Below, one piece after another: positions 45,224 through 59,666 of a stretch of DNA of 64,000 nucleotides. The notes beneath the pieces were generated by a model. That model searched no databases and was not told the origin of the DNA. It saw nothing but the letters and a program-made list of their open reading frames with translations. The stretch comes from Lingula anatina (lineage: Eukaryota > Brachiopoda > Lingulata > Lingulida > Lingulidae), in NCBI RefSeq assembly GCF_001039355.2, contig NW_019775636.1, forward strand, positions 6,798 to 70,797. The letters are read 5' to 3'. Position numbers and translations under genes: made by a program. Position 1 is the stretch's first letter; every line of letters starts with the position of its first letter.

Positions 45224-48200
45224 GGTAAGTACTTTCTAATTCACCTTTTTGAAAAAAAAATTTTATATGCACGTACCCACCCTCCAATATATAGTGGCAA
45301 TTTTAACTTCCTTTCTCATTACATTATTTCAAGATTGATGATTTTAAGTTACAGCTTGAAAATATTTTTCTGGTTTGTCCCAAACTGGATATCAAAAACT
45401 TTCATACAATTTGAAAAAAAAATTTTTTTTTTGTGGAAACTTAATAAGAAGTTGTTGCTGACAGTGAGACGAAATAACATTTTGATCCAATTTGGCGAAT
45501 GATTACTGTAAGTTGTTATTCTGTCTTAAGGTGAAAGGAGAGGAAATCAACAAAAGCAGTTTCAGATACATTTGCATTTTTTAATTTTAATTATTGATTT
45601 TCTTTCCAAGCTATTGCAAAAATTATGAAAATTTGCACAGCATCCCATGATCTGTTTAGCTTGGAAGTCTTGTTGGGCCATATCTGAAATATACAAATAA
45701 AAAAATTAATATTGAAAACAAATCAATTAATACATTTGGACTGAATGTATGAGGGGAGATGATTGGTTAACTGTTTAAGTGGAAGTCAGTCTAATTACTA
45801 GACTAGTATAGTCTTTCTCACTGTGATTTAGATCAGTTTTGGTCTTAAAACTGAATTGGTACAATTAAAGAGCATTTCACCCCACCTCCATCCCCCAATT
45901 TTTTTTAGTGTACTCTTTTAACAGTATTGCTTTGTTGATTAGTTTTTAAAAACCCCTCATGAACTATACAAATCACATCCATGATGGTATTAACTTTTAA
46001 AAGCTTAAGATCCAGACTTAACTTTAATACTAAATGGTCGGAGACGAAGATAGAAGAAGAAGAACAAGATTTAGTCTAATTTAAATAGTAAATGGTTGGA
46101 AACGAGGATAAAAAAGAAGAACAAGATTTAGTTTATGACTTAAGGAGGCTTGATGCAGGTGAAAACTCACCAGAGTGTCTAAATGACGCACCCACCACAC
46201 GAGCAAGCTCCAGTGCATGTTAGGGTACAGTGAGGGTTGCCTCCGTAAGTACAGTGAGAGCAACTGCAGTCCGAATCTTGGCTGCACTCACTAGTACTCT
46301 CTGTATGTGCTTTGAAGAAGAAGAAAAATATTTCTATCAATTTTTTTATTCATTTTGTTTGTTTTTACTTATTTGGGAAAAATAAGCTGAATCACTGAAA
46401 AAAATGACTGTGGGGTATTTTCGAAGGCAAAGGATATTCTTAATAACCCCTAAAAAATTCCTTATAAATATGTACTCTGAAGTTCCAAATAATTATACTG
46501 GTGGAAAAAGCAACTATGTAGAAGATTTACTGCATGGTAGAATATTCGTATTACCTGGAAGATTCTCTCAAAATGAATAATTGTGTTGGTCAGATACATT
46601 TAACCTGCACTTTAGGAAATAACATTTTAAGATAATATTTTTAAGGTAAGCAACAGCACAGAATTTCACTTGTCAGTCATGACTAGGATCAAATATTTTT
46701 TTTAAATTTCAATATACGCTTGACAGGGGTAGATTGAGGCCGTCTTCTACTAGGTCTGCTGGAAGACGGTCAGATTTTAAAGTTTGACGAGTGTCACCTT
46801 TTTTTCTGTTGGAAGATGCTCAAAAATGGAGGATGGATCTTCAAAGATAATTTGGAAAACTGTCAGACAATATCTCTGTATCTGCCCCTGCTTTACTAGC
46901 AACGGTGAAGACCAAAAATGTATCTGCCTTGTTATCTTTTATGTTAAAAGTTAGGTCAACTTTCTGTTCTGAAACACTGGATAGACAAACAGAGAACGAC
47001 GCCATGATGCCTGCAGGCTTGGACATGTGTATAATCTGTTTCACGACTTTGAAAAATAGTTGCATAATAATATTGCACTGCAACTTTTAGGTGGCTGCAT
47101 AAAATGGACAGATTTAACCAGCATCTTAATAAAAATAACCATTTTTCATGAAAGCAGACCTTCCTTATATGTCTCCCCATAATTGTAAATGACATTATCA
47201 GGAAGTATGTGATTTTACTTCAACTAAATTGTAAAAAAAAATACAAAAGCTTGAAACCCTCAAACTATAAATAACTATTTAATAAGTAAACCATGCATAA
47301 AATAACAAAATTTTCAGTTTACAGCTTGGTGAAGGGTTTTTTTTTTTTTTGTTGTTTTTTTTTTTGTTTTTTTTCATTTTATAATTAGAGCAGCTGACTC
47401 TTCATCTGGCCTGAACTGGTTCAGCTGAATGTGCCTTGCACTTGCTAAGATCACTTCAAAATTCTCTCCCACTTAAACTCCTTTTACACTGGACGGCGTC
47501 CTGTCTGCATTCTTTGGTTGCAGAATGAATGCTCAGTGATTGGCCAGTTGTCAGATTTTTTTTTTTTTTTACTCTCAAACATTGCCGTACTACAGGACAC
47601 AAAAAGGATGCCATCCAGTGTAAAGGGGGCTTAAGGCCACTTCAAACTCTCTCAAGGTAACTTTGTGGCTGCTTACTTGCCATCCTGTACATGATTAAAC
47701 CTTAAAAAACTGAATGCTTCTCGGTATTTTCCAGCCAGCACATAAGATGCCAAATAAACCTTTTTGGTGGCTCTTCTTTGAAAATTAAATTAATAAACGT
47801 ACCATTGGAAAAGGCATGTATCACATGGAAAAAATCTCAAAAAAAATTAGCTGCTCAGGTATGATTTTTTGGAACTTTGGAGTTGTCTCCAAGTACTTAT
47901 TGCTAATTTTGCATCTCCGTATTATTCTCTTAGAATAATAGTACTATAATAAAATATTTTTATTGCATTCAGCTCATTAAATTTTAATATTGTTAACTTC
48001 GAGCCCGCCCTACCTGGGAAGCCAGCAAAGATGAGCAGTGCAGCAATAAAGCAAAACTTGATCATCTTGACAATATGGTGCTTGGTATCTTGTGATGTCC
48101 TTCCTCTCCAGTCTCTCCTGACGTTTCTGATGACTCTCTATCCACTGATTCGTTTACAAATCATTTTCGTGTACGGTTACTACTTAAATTTTCTAACACC

Positions 48201-49105
48201 TCATTTATTCTGGGGGGGGGGAGGTGGGCAGCTGTTCATTCATGTTGTTTGAAATTAATGAATAATTACAGTATTGGCCCATTTATCAGACTGAATCATT
48301 TCTGTGACTTTTTAATGCATTACTAAAAGTCTTCAAAGTTCGAATACTGGTAGCAAATTTTAGTAAGTACCTCCATTTTGTGCTCATCTGCTGCGGGTGA
48401 AGTGAGCTATTTCCATTAGTTTTAGAATATTCTCCAGACTGTTTTCCTATGCTGAGTGAACTTTGCTATGCTGACCCAAAAAATATCCAAAATGGTTTGT
48501 TAGCATAGGCTTATACGGCAGAACACATTACAGCAAACGGCCATGCTGGACAAAACAACCCTTGCTGGACAAATCCTCAGTTTGCCATCTCAGTGTAGAA
48601 TATGCAAATTACTGTGCAATAAGTAAATTTTTTGTAGAAGAGTTGTTTGTCAAATGTATTGTTTACCATACCATATTCTTTGCAAGAAGAGACAAACAAT
48701 GAAGTGAAATAAATATTAAATCAGTAATGTAAAATAAATAAATAAACAAATACTAGTAAATAAGTTGCTGCTTGCCTCTCTCCAGCATAGCTCTTTGCTA
48801 GTCAAGGATCTATAGTGGAGTGTTTCTGTCTAGTAAGGCATATATGCTGTGATGATCCTGTCAAGCCTAGGCTAGCTTGAACCATTTAGGGAAGATTTGG
48901 CCCAGCATAGCCCTGTGTTATAGAATGAGTTAACTCGTGATCAACATAGACAAAATGGTAGAGGATATTCTGATTAAGAATTTAGGGATAATGTGTTCAT
49001 AGCATCATCATTTAATTCTTAGTAGTTAATTTTCAAAGTGGCCTGCAGCAGTCCTTTGATGCAGACATGATGTTGTCCTTGTTAAAACTTTGGAAGTCCA
49101 ATCAG

Positions 49106-49164
<59 letters not shown>

Positions 49165-51885
49165 AATGAAATATCTCAAATCATTATGTCCACTAACAGA
49201 CTTTATAGTCTTTTTAATAAGGGTTAGAATTGTTTCCTGACATCCTCCATATTAAACTATTAATTCAAACAGCTCAAAGTTAACAATGTATGTAAAGAAA
49301 ACTTATTGAAATCTATCACTGGACTACTGAGAATATACATAAACTATTCTCAGACTTGTCACTTATTCATATAAATTTTCATATCGACAAATGTAAGTCC
49401 AGTTATTGATTAAAATAAGTGATGGCACTGTCATGAAATCCTATTCAACTATGCCTGGGAACTGAGTCAAATTATATTTATATATTTATTTGTTTATTCA
49501 TTTATTTATTCATTTATTTATTTAATTTTTTTTTATTATATTTATTTATTTTTACTCTAATTTTAATTTTAATTTTACTTTTTATTTTATTTTATTTTAT
49601 TTATTTATTATCTATTTATTTTATTTATTTATTATTATTATTATTATTATTTTATTTTATTTTATTTATTTTTATTTTTTTTTTTTTGTAACTGGGGTCT
49701 GGTACTTGTGGATCAGTTCAATTTCAATGCTTTCAACTCCTTGTGGAGCATACAAATAAAACTTTAGCTCAGATTTTTATCATCCACATTAACTGGACAG
49801 CTATACCAAGACAGGACCTTTTCTGGTACCTACACCTGGGCCCAGTTTTATAAAGGACGTTTAGCACTAACCAGTGTATAAGCCTAACCAGTGGATAAAT
49901 TCTCCTAATACCCATTAACTAAAAGATGGTTAAATTGTTTTTCATATACAGTGTTCAAACAGCCAATCAGTTAGCTGGCCAGTGTTTAATTGGATAAAAT
50001 ACTTATTTAAAGGTGAATTAACTAACGGACTGTTTAAACACTGTTTATAAAACAATTTCATTTATCAGGGTTTAGGAGAATTTATCCACCGGTTAAAGTT
50101 AAACACTGGTTAGTGCTAAACGTTCTTTATAAAACTGGGCCCTGAACGTTTATTTATTAATACATTGTCATCTGTTTCAGTGCACAATAGAAGGCCACCT
50201 TGATGAGAGCCAGCAGGTTCTCTTCCTTCACCTGCTGTCTGGGTATGACACATACATATTGGCTGATATGTGTGAGAAGGCCAGTGATACACTCAACACA
50301 AAGGTAACAAGGTTTAGTAGCAGTGACAGTGGCAGCTGCAGTAGCAGTAGCAGCAAAGTTTAGTTGCAGTAGTAGTAACAGTAGCAGTATTACGTGATGT
50401 GTATATTCATATGGCTTGCTTAGTCTTCTTGAGGCAACACCATTATATTATAATTATTACATATTTATGAATGTTATTAAATAAAACATCTGCAATCAAA
50501 AGAATGGCAGACGTGAAAAGGCCAGTGATCAATTTATACCTGTTACACTAAACACAAGTTTCAAACTGTGCTAGATATTTTCTCATAGTTGGCCTCTGTC
50601 CCTAAAAATGAAAAAAAACTGCCAATTAATTTTGATTCGGTGAACTAGAGAGATGTTTTCTCTTGCTTGTTACGATCTGAGAGGTGGAATCAAGCCTTTC
50701 ATAAGTGTGACACAATTAGGCACCAGTAAACAGTATGTAGGGTTGTTCACTATGTTTGCGTTGCTTAAAGTATTGTCATCTATATTTCTTATAGTGTTTT
50801 TTTGTATTTTATCCTTTTCTGTCAATAACTGACTGTTTATTTCAGGGATATAACACATTTTGGCAACAAGAGGACCACCAACATGCCAGAGCTCTACTGT
50901 TTTTATTCTCCGTTTCACACATTATAATGGTAGGTTCTATTGGAGACTTCATTATGATTTTGTTTGAAGATTAAAGAGAATCCTAGTGAGAAGTGATTTA
51001 TAATCCTTGACTAATCACAGCTATGATACATCACAAGTATGCCTAAGTAAGACCACTTTCAGATTCACACATTCATGAAATATAAGCTGGGTCTGCCCAG
51101 CTATGCAGGGGATTCTGGCTAAAGTGAAATCATCAATGGAACCAGCTTAATTGTCTGACATGGCTCCTCAAGTAGTTAGGGGGAGTAATTTTAATTAAAA
51201 TTAATTAAAATTTAGTTAAATTTTAGTTAAAACTATCGTGTGCTGATCCCACTGGTATGCACTTTAGCAAGAATCCCCACAGACTGGACCAACCGATCTA
51301 GTACGATGTGTGAATCTGAATGCACCCTTAGTAATTATTTTACCAGCTGTATGATTGAGGTTTGTTCGGTTCATTGAGGGCTCATTTCAGAAGTAAACAG
51401 TATGCATTAGGTCCTTATATTATAATAAAATTAATTTTTTATTGGAAATTCCAACAATTTTCCTTGAACGTCAAGGTACATCTTTGCCAGAACTATTGAG
51501 AAGTAATTTACCTATGAATGTTGGAAGTTTAATTTTCTTATTTTAGAATTATGCCAGTAAAGCACCAGTTGTAATCTCCATTTACAGAGTTTTTTCCTTA
51601 TTTTGACATTTTCAGTTAGTAAATGCTGGTCAGTCATTTGATGTCAGCTATGTTAGGCTTTTTAGAACTCTAGACAGCATCAGGTAAGACAAAACATTAA
51701 CACTGTGACAGCTAAACATAATCATTAAGATGCAAAATTCTATGATAGAAAATTGAAGATCAGAAGCATGCTTATATACCATCATGTTTTACACTTGCTG
51801 CTAACGAATTGATGAGAATGATGATACGATGATTGTATATATCAAACTTGACACTAGCTAGTCTGTGTGTGTGCCTGTGTGCTTG

Positions 51886-51924
<39 letters not shown>

Positions 51925-54501
51925 ATTGTGTGAGAGAGAGACAGAGATGCATTTCTCCTCTTATTGATTCAACCTCGCCAAAAATGTCTCCATTTCAGAC
52001 AAAAGCTCCTCCCCTCTGTGACGGACATTTTGAAGGCATTTCCTGTCTCCAAAGACTGGATGATGTCAGGGAGGTTGTGCTCCCCTAGAGTCCTGTTTGT
52101 ATTTGACAAATGCACCATAGCTGAGGAGAGGGGAGAGGACAGAAGCAGGGGACAGGTTTGTCTTGATTGTTGCTGCCATCTGGTGTGATGTTCATGTTGA
52201 TTGCTGCTGACACCTACAGTGTAGTCAATACAAAGTTAACTTTTTTCTTTTTTTTATTTAAAGAGGTAGCCCATGTGATACTTGTTGGCTAAAATTTGGC
52301 AGTTAATGTCTTTTACAAACAAAGCAAAGAAAAATTTTTTGAGCCAAAGGATGAGAATGTATGTGAATTTAAGTGTGTTCTGATTGTGAAAAAGATTGTT
52401 TGTGAGTTTGTTTGGTAACTGTTTCAGGAGATAGCAAGTATCAAGAAACTTCAGCATGCAATTGAAGATCAAATCTACAGGGTGCTACGGAAATCTAGAG
52501 TGATCACAAATATCAGGTACATAACAGGGTGCTCTAAAAATTCACAGACATCTCAAGTGTTAGATTGCAATACCAAGGTGCATAGAGAATCCAGAATGTT
52601 TACAAGTGTTTATACTTCACTGTATGATAAATTAAAAAATGAGGTTCACCTCAAGGATATGTTTAACCTTTGAAATCTTGTCATAGAGCTTTTAAATTGT
52701 TGATATACACTTAAAAACTGGATAAAAACTTATGTACAGCAGATCTCTAGTAAATTAGACCCAGACTTTCTTTCTTCCTTTATTAAAACAGCCAATAAAC
52801 ATCTGATTTCTTAACCAGGAAAATGGAGAGGACAAAGCAGGGGTCGGGTTCATCTTGATTGCTACTGCCACCTGGGGTCAGTTTTATATTGACTGCAGGC
52901 GCCACCTAGAGCGTACTTAAGTTACTCAATGCTAAATATTTCCTTTTTTTCTATCATTTCAGCAACAATTCTCTGTTTGCGGTGCCAGCCAATCAGGAGT
53001 TTGTTTTTGTTCAGACCCCCCATGGAGTAATGGAGGATCCCGCTAGCTTTTATATGAATTTACTCAAGGACAACTGTACTGTCACTAGGGATTCTGGTAA
53101 ATATATTGGTTTTGATTAATTACGCTGTTGCCTAAAATCTGGAAATTTAGATGAAACACAAATAAATTTTGCAAATATGTTTTACCTTAAACAGCAGTCA
53201 AGCCTTATAGTCAGTGAGTTACAACATTTGTTCACACTAGTCTGATGAAGGCCTACATTCAGGTTGGCCATAAGCTAAGGGTAAGAAAGTAATTCTGCTT
53301 GTTTTGATAATTATCATATATGATCTTACTAGCATGCTAATGAACTTTTTTGCTTAGAAGTATAAACTTCTGTGCAGGCACAGTCAGAATTTCTAATGTA
53401 TTATTGAGCACTGCCTTATACCACATTGAATTTCGTTACAACTCCAGAGAGCCCCAGGACCAGAAGTTACCAAATGTTAAGACGCTGTAACATGAACAAC
53501 AACTCTTCTGCAGCTAACAACAGCAGTAGCACCAGTGCAGTGTCACATCGCAGCAGTAGCAGTGGCAGTCACAGTTTTAAGGAGTTCCTGACGCAGCATA
53601 TAGAGCTGGCGCTAACCAAGGGGTTCAATGATAATGTGGGCAGAAACCCTGTGCCGGCGTTGTTTGAGGTATAGGTAGTGTGTGTGCATGTGTGTGTGTG
53701 TATGTGTGTGTGTGTGTGGCTGCACCTGTAGGTATATTTGTGTTTACGCATCTGTGCTTGTGTGTGTGCACTTGTCTGTGTTCGTGCTTGTGTGCATGTC
53801 TCCATGTCCATGCTTGTGCAAACTTTAAAGTGAGAGGATATTTGCTTGTGCACATGTATTTTTTTTTTTTTGCTTGTTCATTCTTTCCTTTGAATGTTCT
53901 GAACTTAATCTATTTTTACTCACAACTATATAAGTATTTTTTTAGTTTCAAAGTATTTTTATAAGCCTATTGCTACTAAAACATTCTTATTGTTTTCTTT
54001 TGAGAAAATTCCAATTGTATGATGTGCACAACCATTCCTAACGAATAAAAAAATTAATGAAATATTTACATTGTCATAATATATTTATACAATATGTGAT
54101 AAAATAAACTACATGACTATATTATAATAAAGTTATATTCATTTCCCTCCAGCTCCCCACTATCAATATGTGGCTGAGGGTGGCGTCAAAGCTGTATGAG
54201 TTCTTCACCATTGATCAGAAAGACACAAAGGTCCGACCCCATTTCAACACCCTCAAATCTCTACTGGAGATAGATACCAGATTCTCTGATGGGTAAGGCC
54301 ATGCCTCGTTGGCAATTGGTTGGTTGGTTGGTTGGTTGGTTGATTGGTTGATCATTCACAGAGACACCAAGGTTCACCATCAATTAAACATCCTCAATTT
54401 TCTGCTGGAGTAAAACACTAGACACTCCCAGGAGATGGGTGGGGGAGGGGGATGCTTTTGTCCCTGTCTGGATGTAAAAGATTTCTGACCCTGTTGTGAT
54501 G

Positions 54502-54552
<51 letters not shown>

Positions 54553-56061
54553 CAGTCTTTGGTGTGTGTGTGTGTGGAAGTAAAGTTGTAGTTATTTGAT
54601 GAAACTTGTGTGATATAAAAGATATGTAAATGGTAGAATTATATTGTTTATAAGATATAATGTGAGGTATGAAATGTTCTTACAGTAGAGACATTTAATT
54701 TATCTTTTAGGCGCTGCAGTAAGGTGATACCAGTTGCTGAGACCACTTACCAAGAGGGATTGCCCAAACACTACACCAGAGCCGTGCACTTGGCAAAGGT
54801 AGAGTTCACATCATAGGGACCATTCCCATAACCCTCTAGCCCAAGTAGTACTAGCAAGAGCGATCTATCTCGCTAAATTGCATCCAGTTTAAGTGTGCAC
54901 GAAAGTTCAGTACCCCCCCCAGCAGCTCCAATGGGGGCGACAGACATTTAAGCCAGAATGCAATTTAGCAAGGAGTTAGATCGATCCTCTTAGTATGATA
55001 GGTTTATGGAAACCCAGTCATACCGTAAGATAGAAAAAAATGTATGGGTTATAATATAATGTTATGGGTTCAATGATAACCATTGCGGTTATTTTTCCCT
55101 CATTAAAAAGATCAAGTCATTGACGTAACATTCTGATTAAGGGAATTTTGTTGAGTATTTTATTTTTTTTTTCCTTTTTGCTATTGTAACAGTTTTACAC
55201 TCTTTGTGCGCAGTTAGATATATCTCAGATAAATTCCCCTCTTCCCACAGTTATCACAAGCCAAGCGGGTGTTCGCGCAACACGCACGTGGTCCAGCATT
55301 CGACAAGTACCTGCAGCAGCTGGAAGAAGAATGCGAGAAGATTTGGAAGAACGGTAGACAACTCTGCGAACATGTGAGCCTCACTGGAAGTCCATGCATC
55401 CATGAGGTAATGTTTTTTTTTTTTTTTTTTAGTTTGTTTGTTTGTTTTTTTTTTTTTTTTTTTGCACCAGTTTCCACCAAGAAAGATAAAAGTAATACTT
55501 AAGATTGAGGTGAAGTCTTAACTCCAAGACCAAAACTTTAATTGCATTTATTTATTTCAAATCTGAACATAAACTAGAGACTGATTCATTTCAGTAAGTA
55601 ATGTTGTTGCAGTATGATACCCCTCAGCTGGTTCTCCTTAGTTGTGGCTGCAACATCTCTTGAGAAATGATCAGACAAAGGGAAGAACATTTTATGGTCA
55701 AACCTTAGTGTTATTAATTAATTATTAATTGATTGATTTTAGCTGCACTCCAGCACTGGGGAAACCATTTTACAAACATTTTTGACCTAAACTCAATATT
55801 ATTAAAATATTCATTATAACAATGTTTTTCTCTGTTCTAGCTTCACAGGCTCCCCAGCAGTGAGGAGACCCCAGAAAACGGCCACCTGCCAGTCAAGTCC
55901 CACTCTAGTCAAGTGAAGACCAGGGCTGCGTGTAATTGCGGCCAGAAACAAGGCGACAGGGACGACCCTTTTGATCAGAAGGTACAGTGTGTATAGATAG
56001 GCACAGTTATACTGATATTGGGAAGCATAAATTAAATCTGACAGAATTTGCCCAAGGTGAC

Positions 56062-56106
<45 letters not shown>

Positions 56107-59100
56107 AGTTGGATGTTTTCCTATAATGTCTGTAGTATTTTGGCCCTTTGCACAATACTGTGTATTGGTCATGTTTTGTGTGTCACTTATACAAATTATG
56201 TAATGTTTAGGAAGACTGCATTATGTATTTATGAAATATTTGGAGTATGTGGTGTTTGATTTTCATGTCTTGATTGCTTGCTGAATGTATTTGTGCATCT
56301 TTCCACCTACTTATTTAAATTCATGATGCATTTTACTTTTTGAACAGTCGGCAAACTACACTTTTTACCAAAACCTTGAGCGACAGTGTTGTGAGAAGTT
56401 GCAGCACCATCATTTCCCAGCATACCATGCAGCACCACAAGAGGACGCCACTGCACAGGCTTCAGCTGAAGATGTGCCAAGACAAGACAATCCCAGTCTT
56501 GAGCCAGTGATAGCAGCTTTGGGAAATCTCAGTCTGCCACATAGTTCTGGTAACGGTTTCTTGCAGTTCATCTGTATAAAAATTCACTTCCCAAATTTGA
56601 TGAACAAAACTGCAAAATGTGTCCCCAGAAAAAGCTACCAGTAGTCACATCCCAAGGTAATTTTTCATTTTCTTATGATCCCTTTTTTTATGAGAGGGAA
56701 AAAGATGTTTTATAGTAAAATTTGTTCTACATGTATTAATATGACATCAAGGTGTCATTTTTATGTCCATATCCACCATGAATTTTATATATATTTTTTT
56801 TTCAGAGCAATCACTGGAGGTGGATGACCTCTTTCCGACTGGTGAGCGGCTTTCACAGCAGCCGTCTCAGCCGCAGCCGCCATTATTAGAGGGAAACTCC
56901 ACGTCACAACAGGTGCCAGAAGATCCAGCTATAGTAGAGATAGGAACTGGTATGTATCTATTGTTATTATTGTGACAGTCATTTTTTTTCTTTTTGTCAT
57001 AGATATTGCTGTTCAGTGTTATTTACAGTATGTATATTATCTTAATATAAGTTTTTGTTGAGGGTGACCATTTCATCATGTACAAATCTTATAGCTTTTA
57101 AAAGATGCAGATTGTTCCCTGTGCCTTTTAAGTTAAAAAGTGGAGAAAAAAGAGGATATTGTCCAGAATGACCAGACAATGACCTGGATATTTTTCTAGC
57201 CACCATTGTGAAATTCTCACCAAACCCTGTGAAAAGTAAAGCATGTTTCCTTTTTCAGTTTCCTCTGTGAAAACCTCAGACAGAGAGGGCCTGACAGAGA
57301 AGTTGAACGCAGACTTCTTGACTGGGATGCTGCACAGTTGCTCTCCCCCTGGGGTCCTTCCCAAATACCCTGCCTGGTCCCTGGTGTGTCTGGCAACGTA
57401 CAGCTCCTACTCCCCTGTCACAGGTGAGAGAGAGAGAGAATTATGGGGCAGGGAGGGAGAGAGGGAGTGAGAGAAATATACACACACAGAGAGAATTTCG
57501 GTGCAGAGAGAGAGAGAGAGAGACAGAGAGACTGAAAGTATGGAAAGAAGGGAGATGAATTTTGCCATTACTTAGTAATGACTACGTGTGTGTTTTTATG
57601 AATGTGTGTGTGAGTGAGATAGAGAGAGGGGGGGGAGAGAAAGAGAAAGCATGGAAAGAAGGGAAAATAATTTTGCAATAACAAATTGACTGCATTTTGT
57701 CTATGTATGTGTGTTTGAGAGAGAGTCACTATGTCATTTCCACTCCAGGTATTGACCAGCCAGGATTCATGCATGGCAGCAACTACCTGCTACCCTGGGA
57801 CATCCTGGTGAAGGGGGACAGGGAAAAGTGGCCCGCCATTAACGAGGCACCAGGGGGGAAGAAGGGGAAGAATAAACGAGGGCAGAAGAGCATACCAGGT
57901 GAGTTCGTGTGAAAACAGTAGAGTAAGCACTGATTGATGTCTTTTTCAGATTGATTTATTTGGAAATTAACTGTCATAGACCCGGTTAAACCAGGTTATT
58001 TGGTCATTTAGTGATGTTAAATAACAGTCTGTCTGACTGATTTGAACAGTTCTTATGACCTATGTGTTTGATTTTATTTTTGTCATTTATACAAACCTGA
58101 AGACGGGTGCCCCAGATGCCACAGGTCTCTGGCAACTGATACATAATTAAAAATTGGGCATATTTTCTATCACTCCTTCAGAACCTGCAGAGATCAACAT
58201 GAAGGTTTACCTCGGACTGGAGTACGAGTGTCCTAGAGGTCACAGGTTTTTCTGCAGTGGTCCTGAGAAGATCATCAAAGTGCCTGGGAGTGGGCCACCA
58301 AAGGTAAGGATTATAACATCATATTTGAAGGTTGTCCTTATAACTGGGATTTTCCTGCCAGTTGAATTTTTATCAAAAATTATCCCCCCACTTGAATTTT
58401 GGGGGTTTGTTTTTATTATTTTTTCTTACCAATTCCCTTGGAAAATTTAGCTATAAATGATTGATCAGTAACTTAGACTGTCTGTCTTCCCGTAGATTTT
58501 AGAAGAAAATAACCATTTCTTTTGTTTTGTGAATTTTTATTATTATTGTATGGTGGAAAATACCCAGGTGAAGTGAAGCATGTGATGCACAGTATCATGT
58601 GATACATAATATTCAATGATACACAATATCATGTGATACAAGGTATCATGTGATACACAATATCATGTGATGCACAATATCATGTGATACACAATATCAT
58701 GTGATGCACAATATCATATGATACACCTGGGTCATTTGTTCTTGGCATCCATTGTGATACAAGTAGAGAGAACTCACTCCAGGATGATGAATCCTTTCAG
58801 TTTAAAAGAGTATTACTAAGTGTTTTTTTATTCTAAAATTTTAGGACAATGCCAACAAGCTTCTGAGTAATGACATGCCACTGTACTTTCCATGTCACTG
58901 TAGGTAAGGAATTGTTGTTTTGGAAGTGAACATTTTAATGTCAGTTGTGATATAGTTCTTGTTCAAATATATCAAACATACCACTTACTGAGAGATTTTT
59001 CAAAGCACAAATGGTCTTGCTCACAAGGGTAACTCTGTTTTCAGAACTTTTGAATATTTTTTCAGGTTCTTTTTTTTAACACAGCATTTAACACCTAATT

Positions 59101-59629
59101 ATTGATTGATTTCGCTCATATCAAGTGTCTTAGAATTGTGACTTTGATTAGTGCATACTTCAGCTGTGACATGTTTTCGAAAAGATCCTACATTCAAAAA
59201 TCATTTTTCTGAAAAAAATTGAAAATTAAAATAAAACAGCAGTTTGATCAAAAATTGTTTTTAAAGAAAATATAATTATGTTTTATGCCTATGAAGATTT
59301 TGAACCCTTCCTCAAAGATACTTAATGTGAGCACTTTAGAAACAATATTTACTTAATTTTTTTTCATCAGCAATGTAGAACCTATTTCACCATTTTTGAG
59401 TCTTGTCAATAATTCATATGCAATCCTTTGTATCAGGAGTTCCAAAGGTCTGATGGCACAGTTGATGAGAATATACATAGCCACACCTGAAGGCCCTACC
59501 AACATCTCTATCAATCCCAGAATTCAGCCTGCGCCTCTGCCGTGCCCTGTATTTATGCCTAGTCATGATGGCGCCATTGTTCTGCCACAGGGAGGAATAT
59601 GGGTGCTGCGGTTACCGTATCCTTCTCAT

Positions 59630-59666
<37 letters not shown>

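Noticed and set aside
46841-47195. Overlapping frames in SMG8 intron 3
   Set aside because: No consistent coding signal and not in phase with the nested peptide exons.
56629-56656. Possible extra 28-bp SMG8 exon between CCCCAG and GTAATT
   Set aside because: Its inclusion would put exon 16 out of frame with an early stop, whereas exons 15 and 16 join directly in phase.
58573-58735. CRISPR-like regular repeats
   Set aside because: Units are directly adjacent without unique spacers and the genome is eukaryotic; it is a minisatellite.
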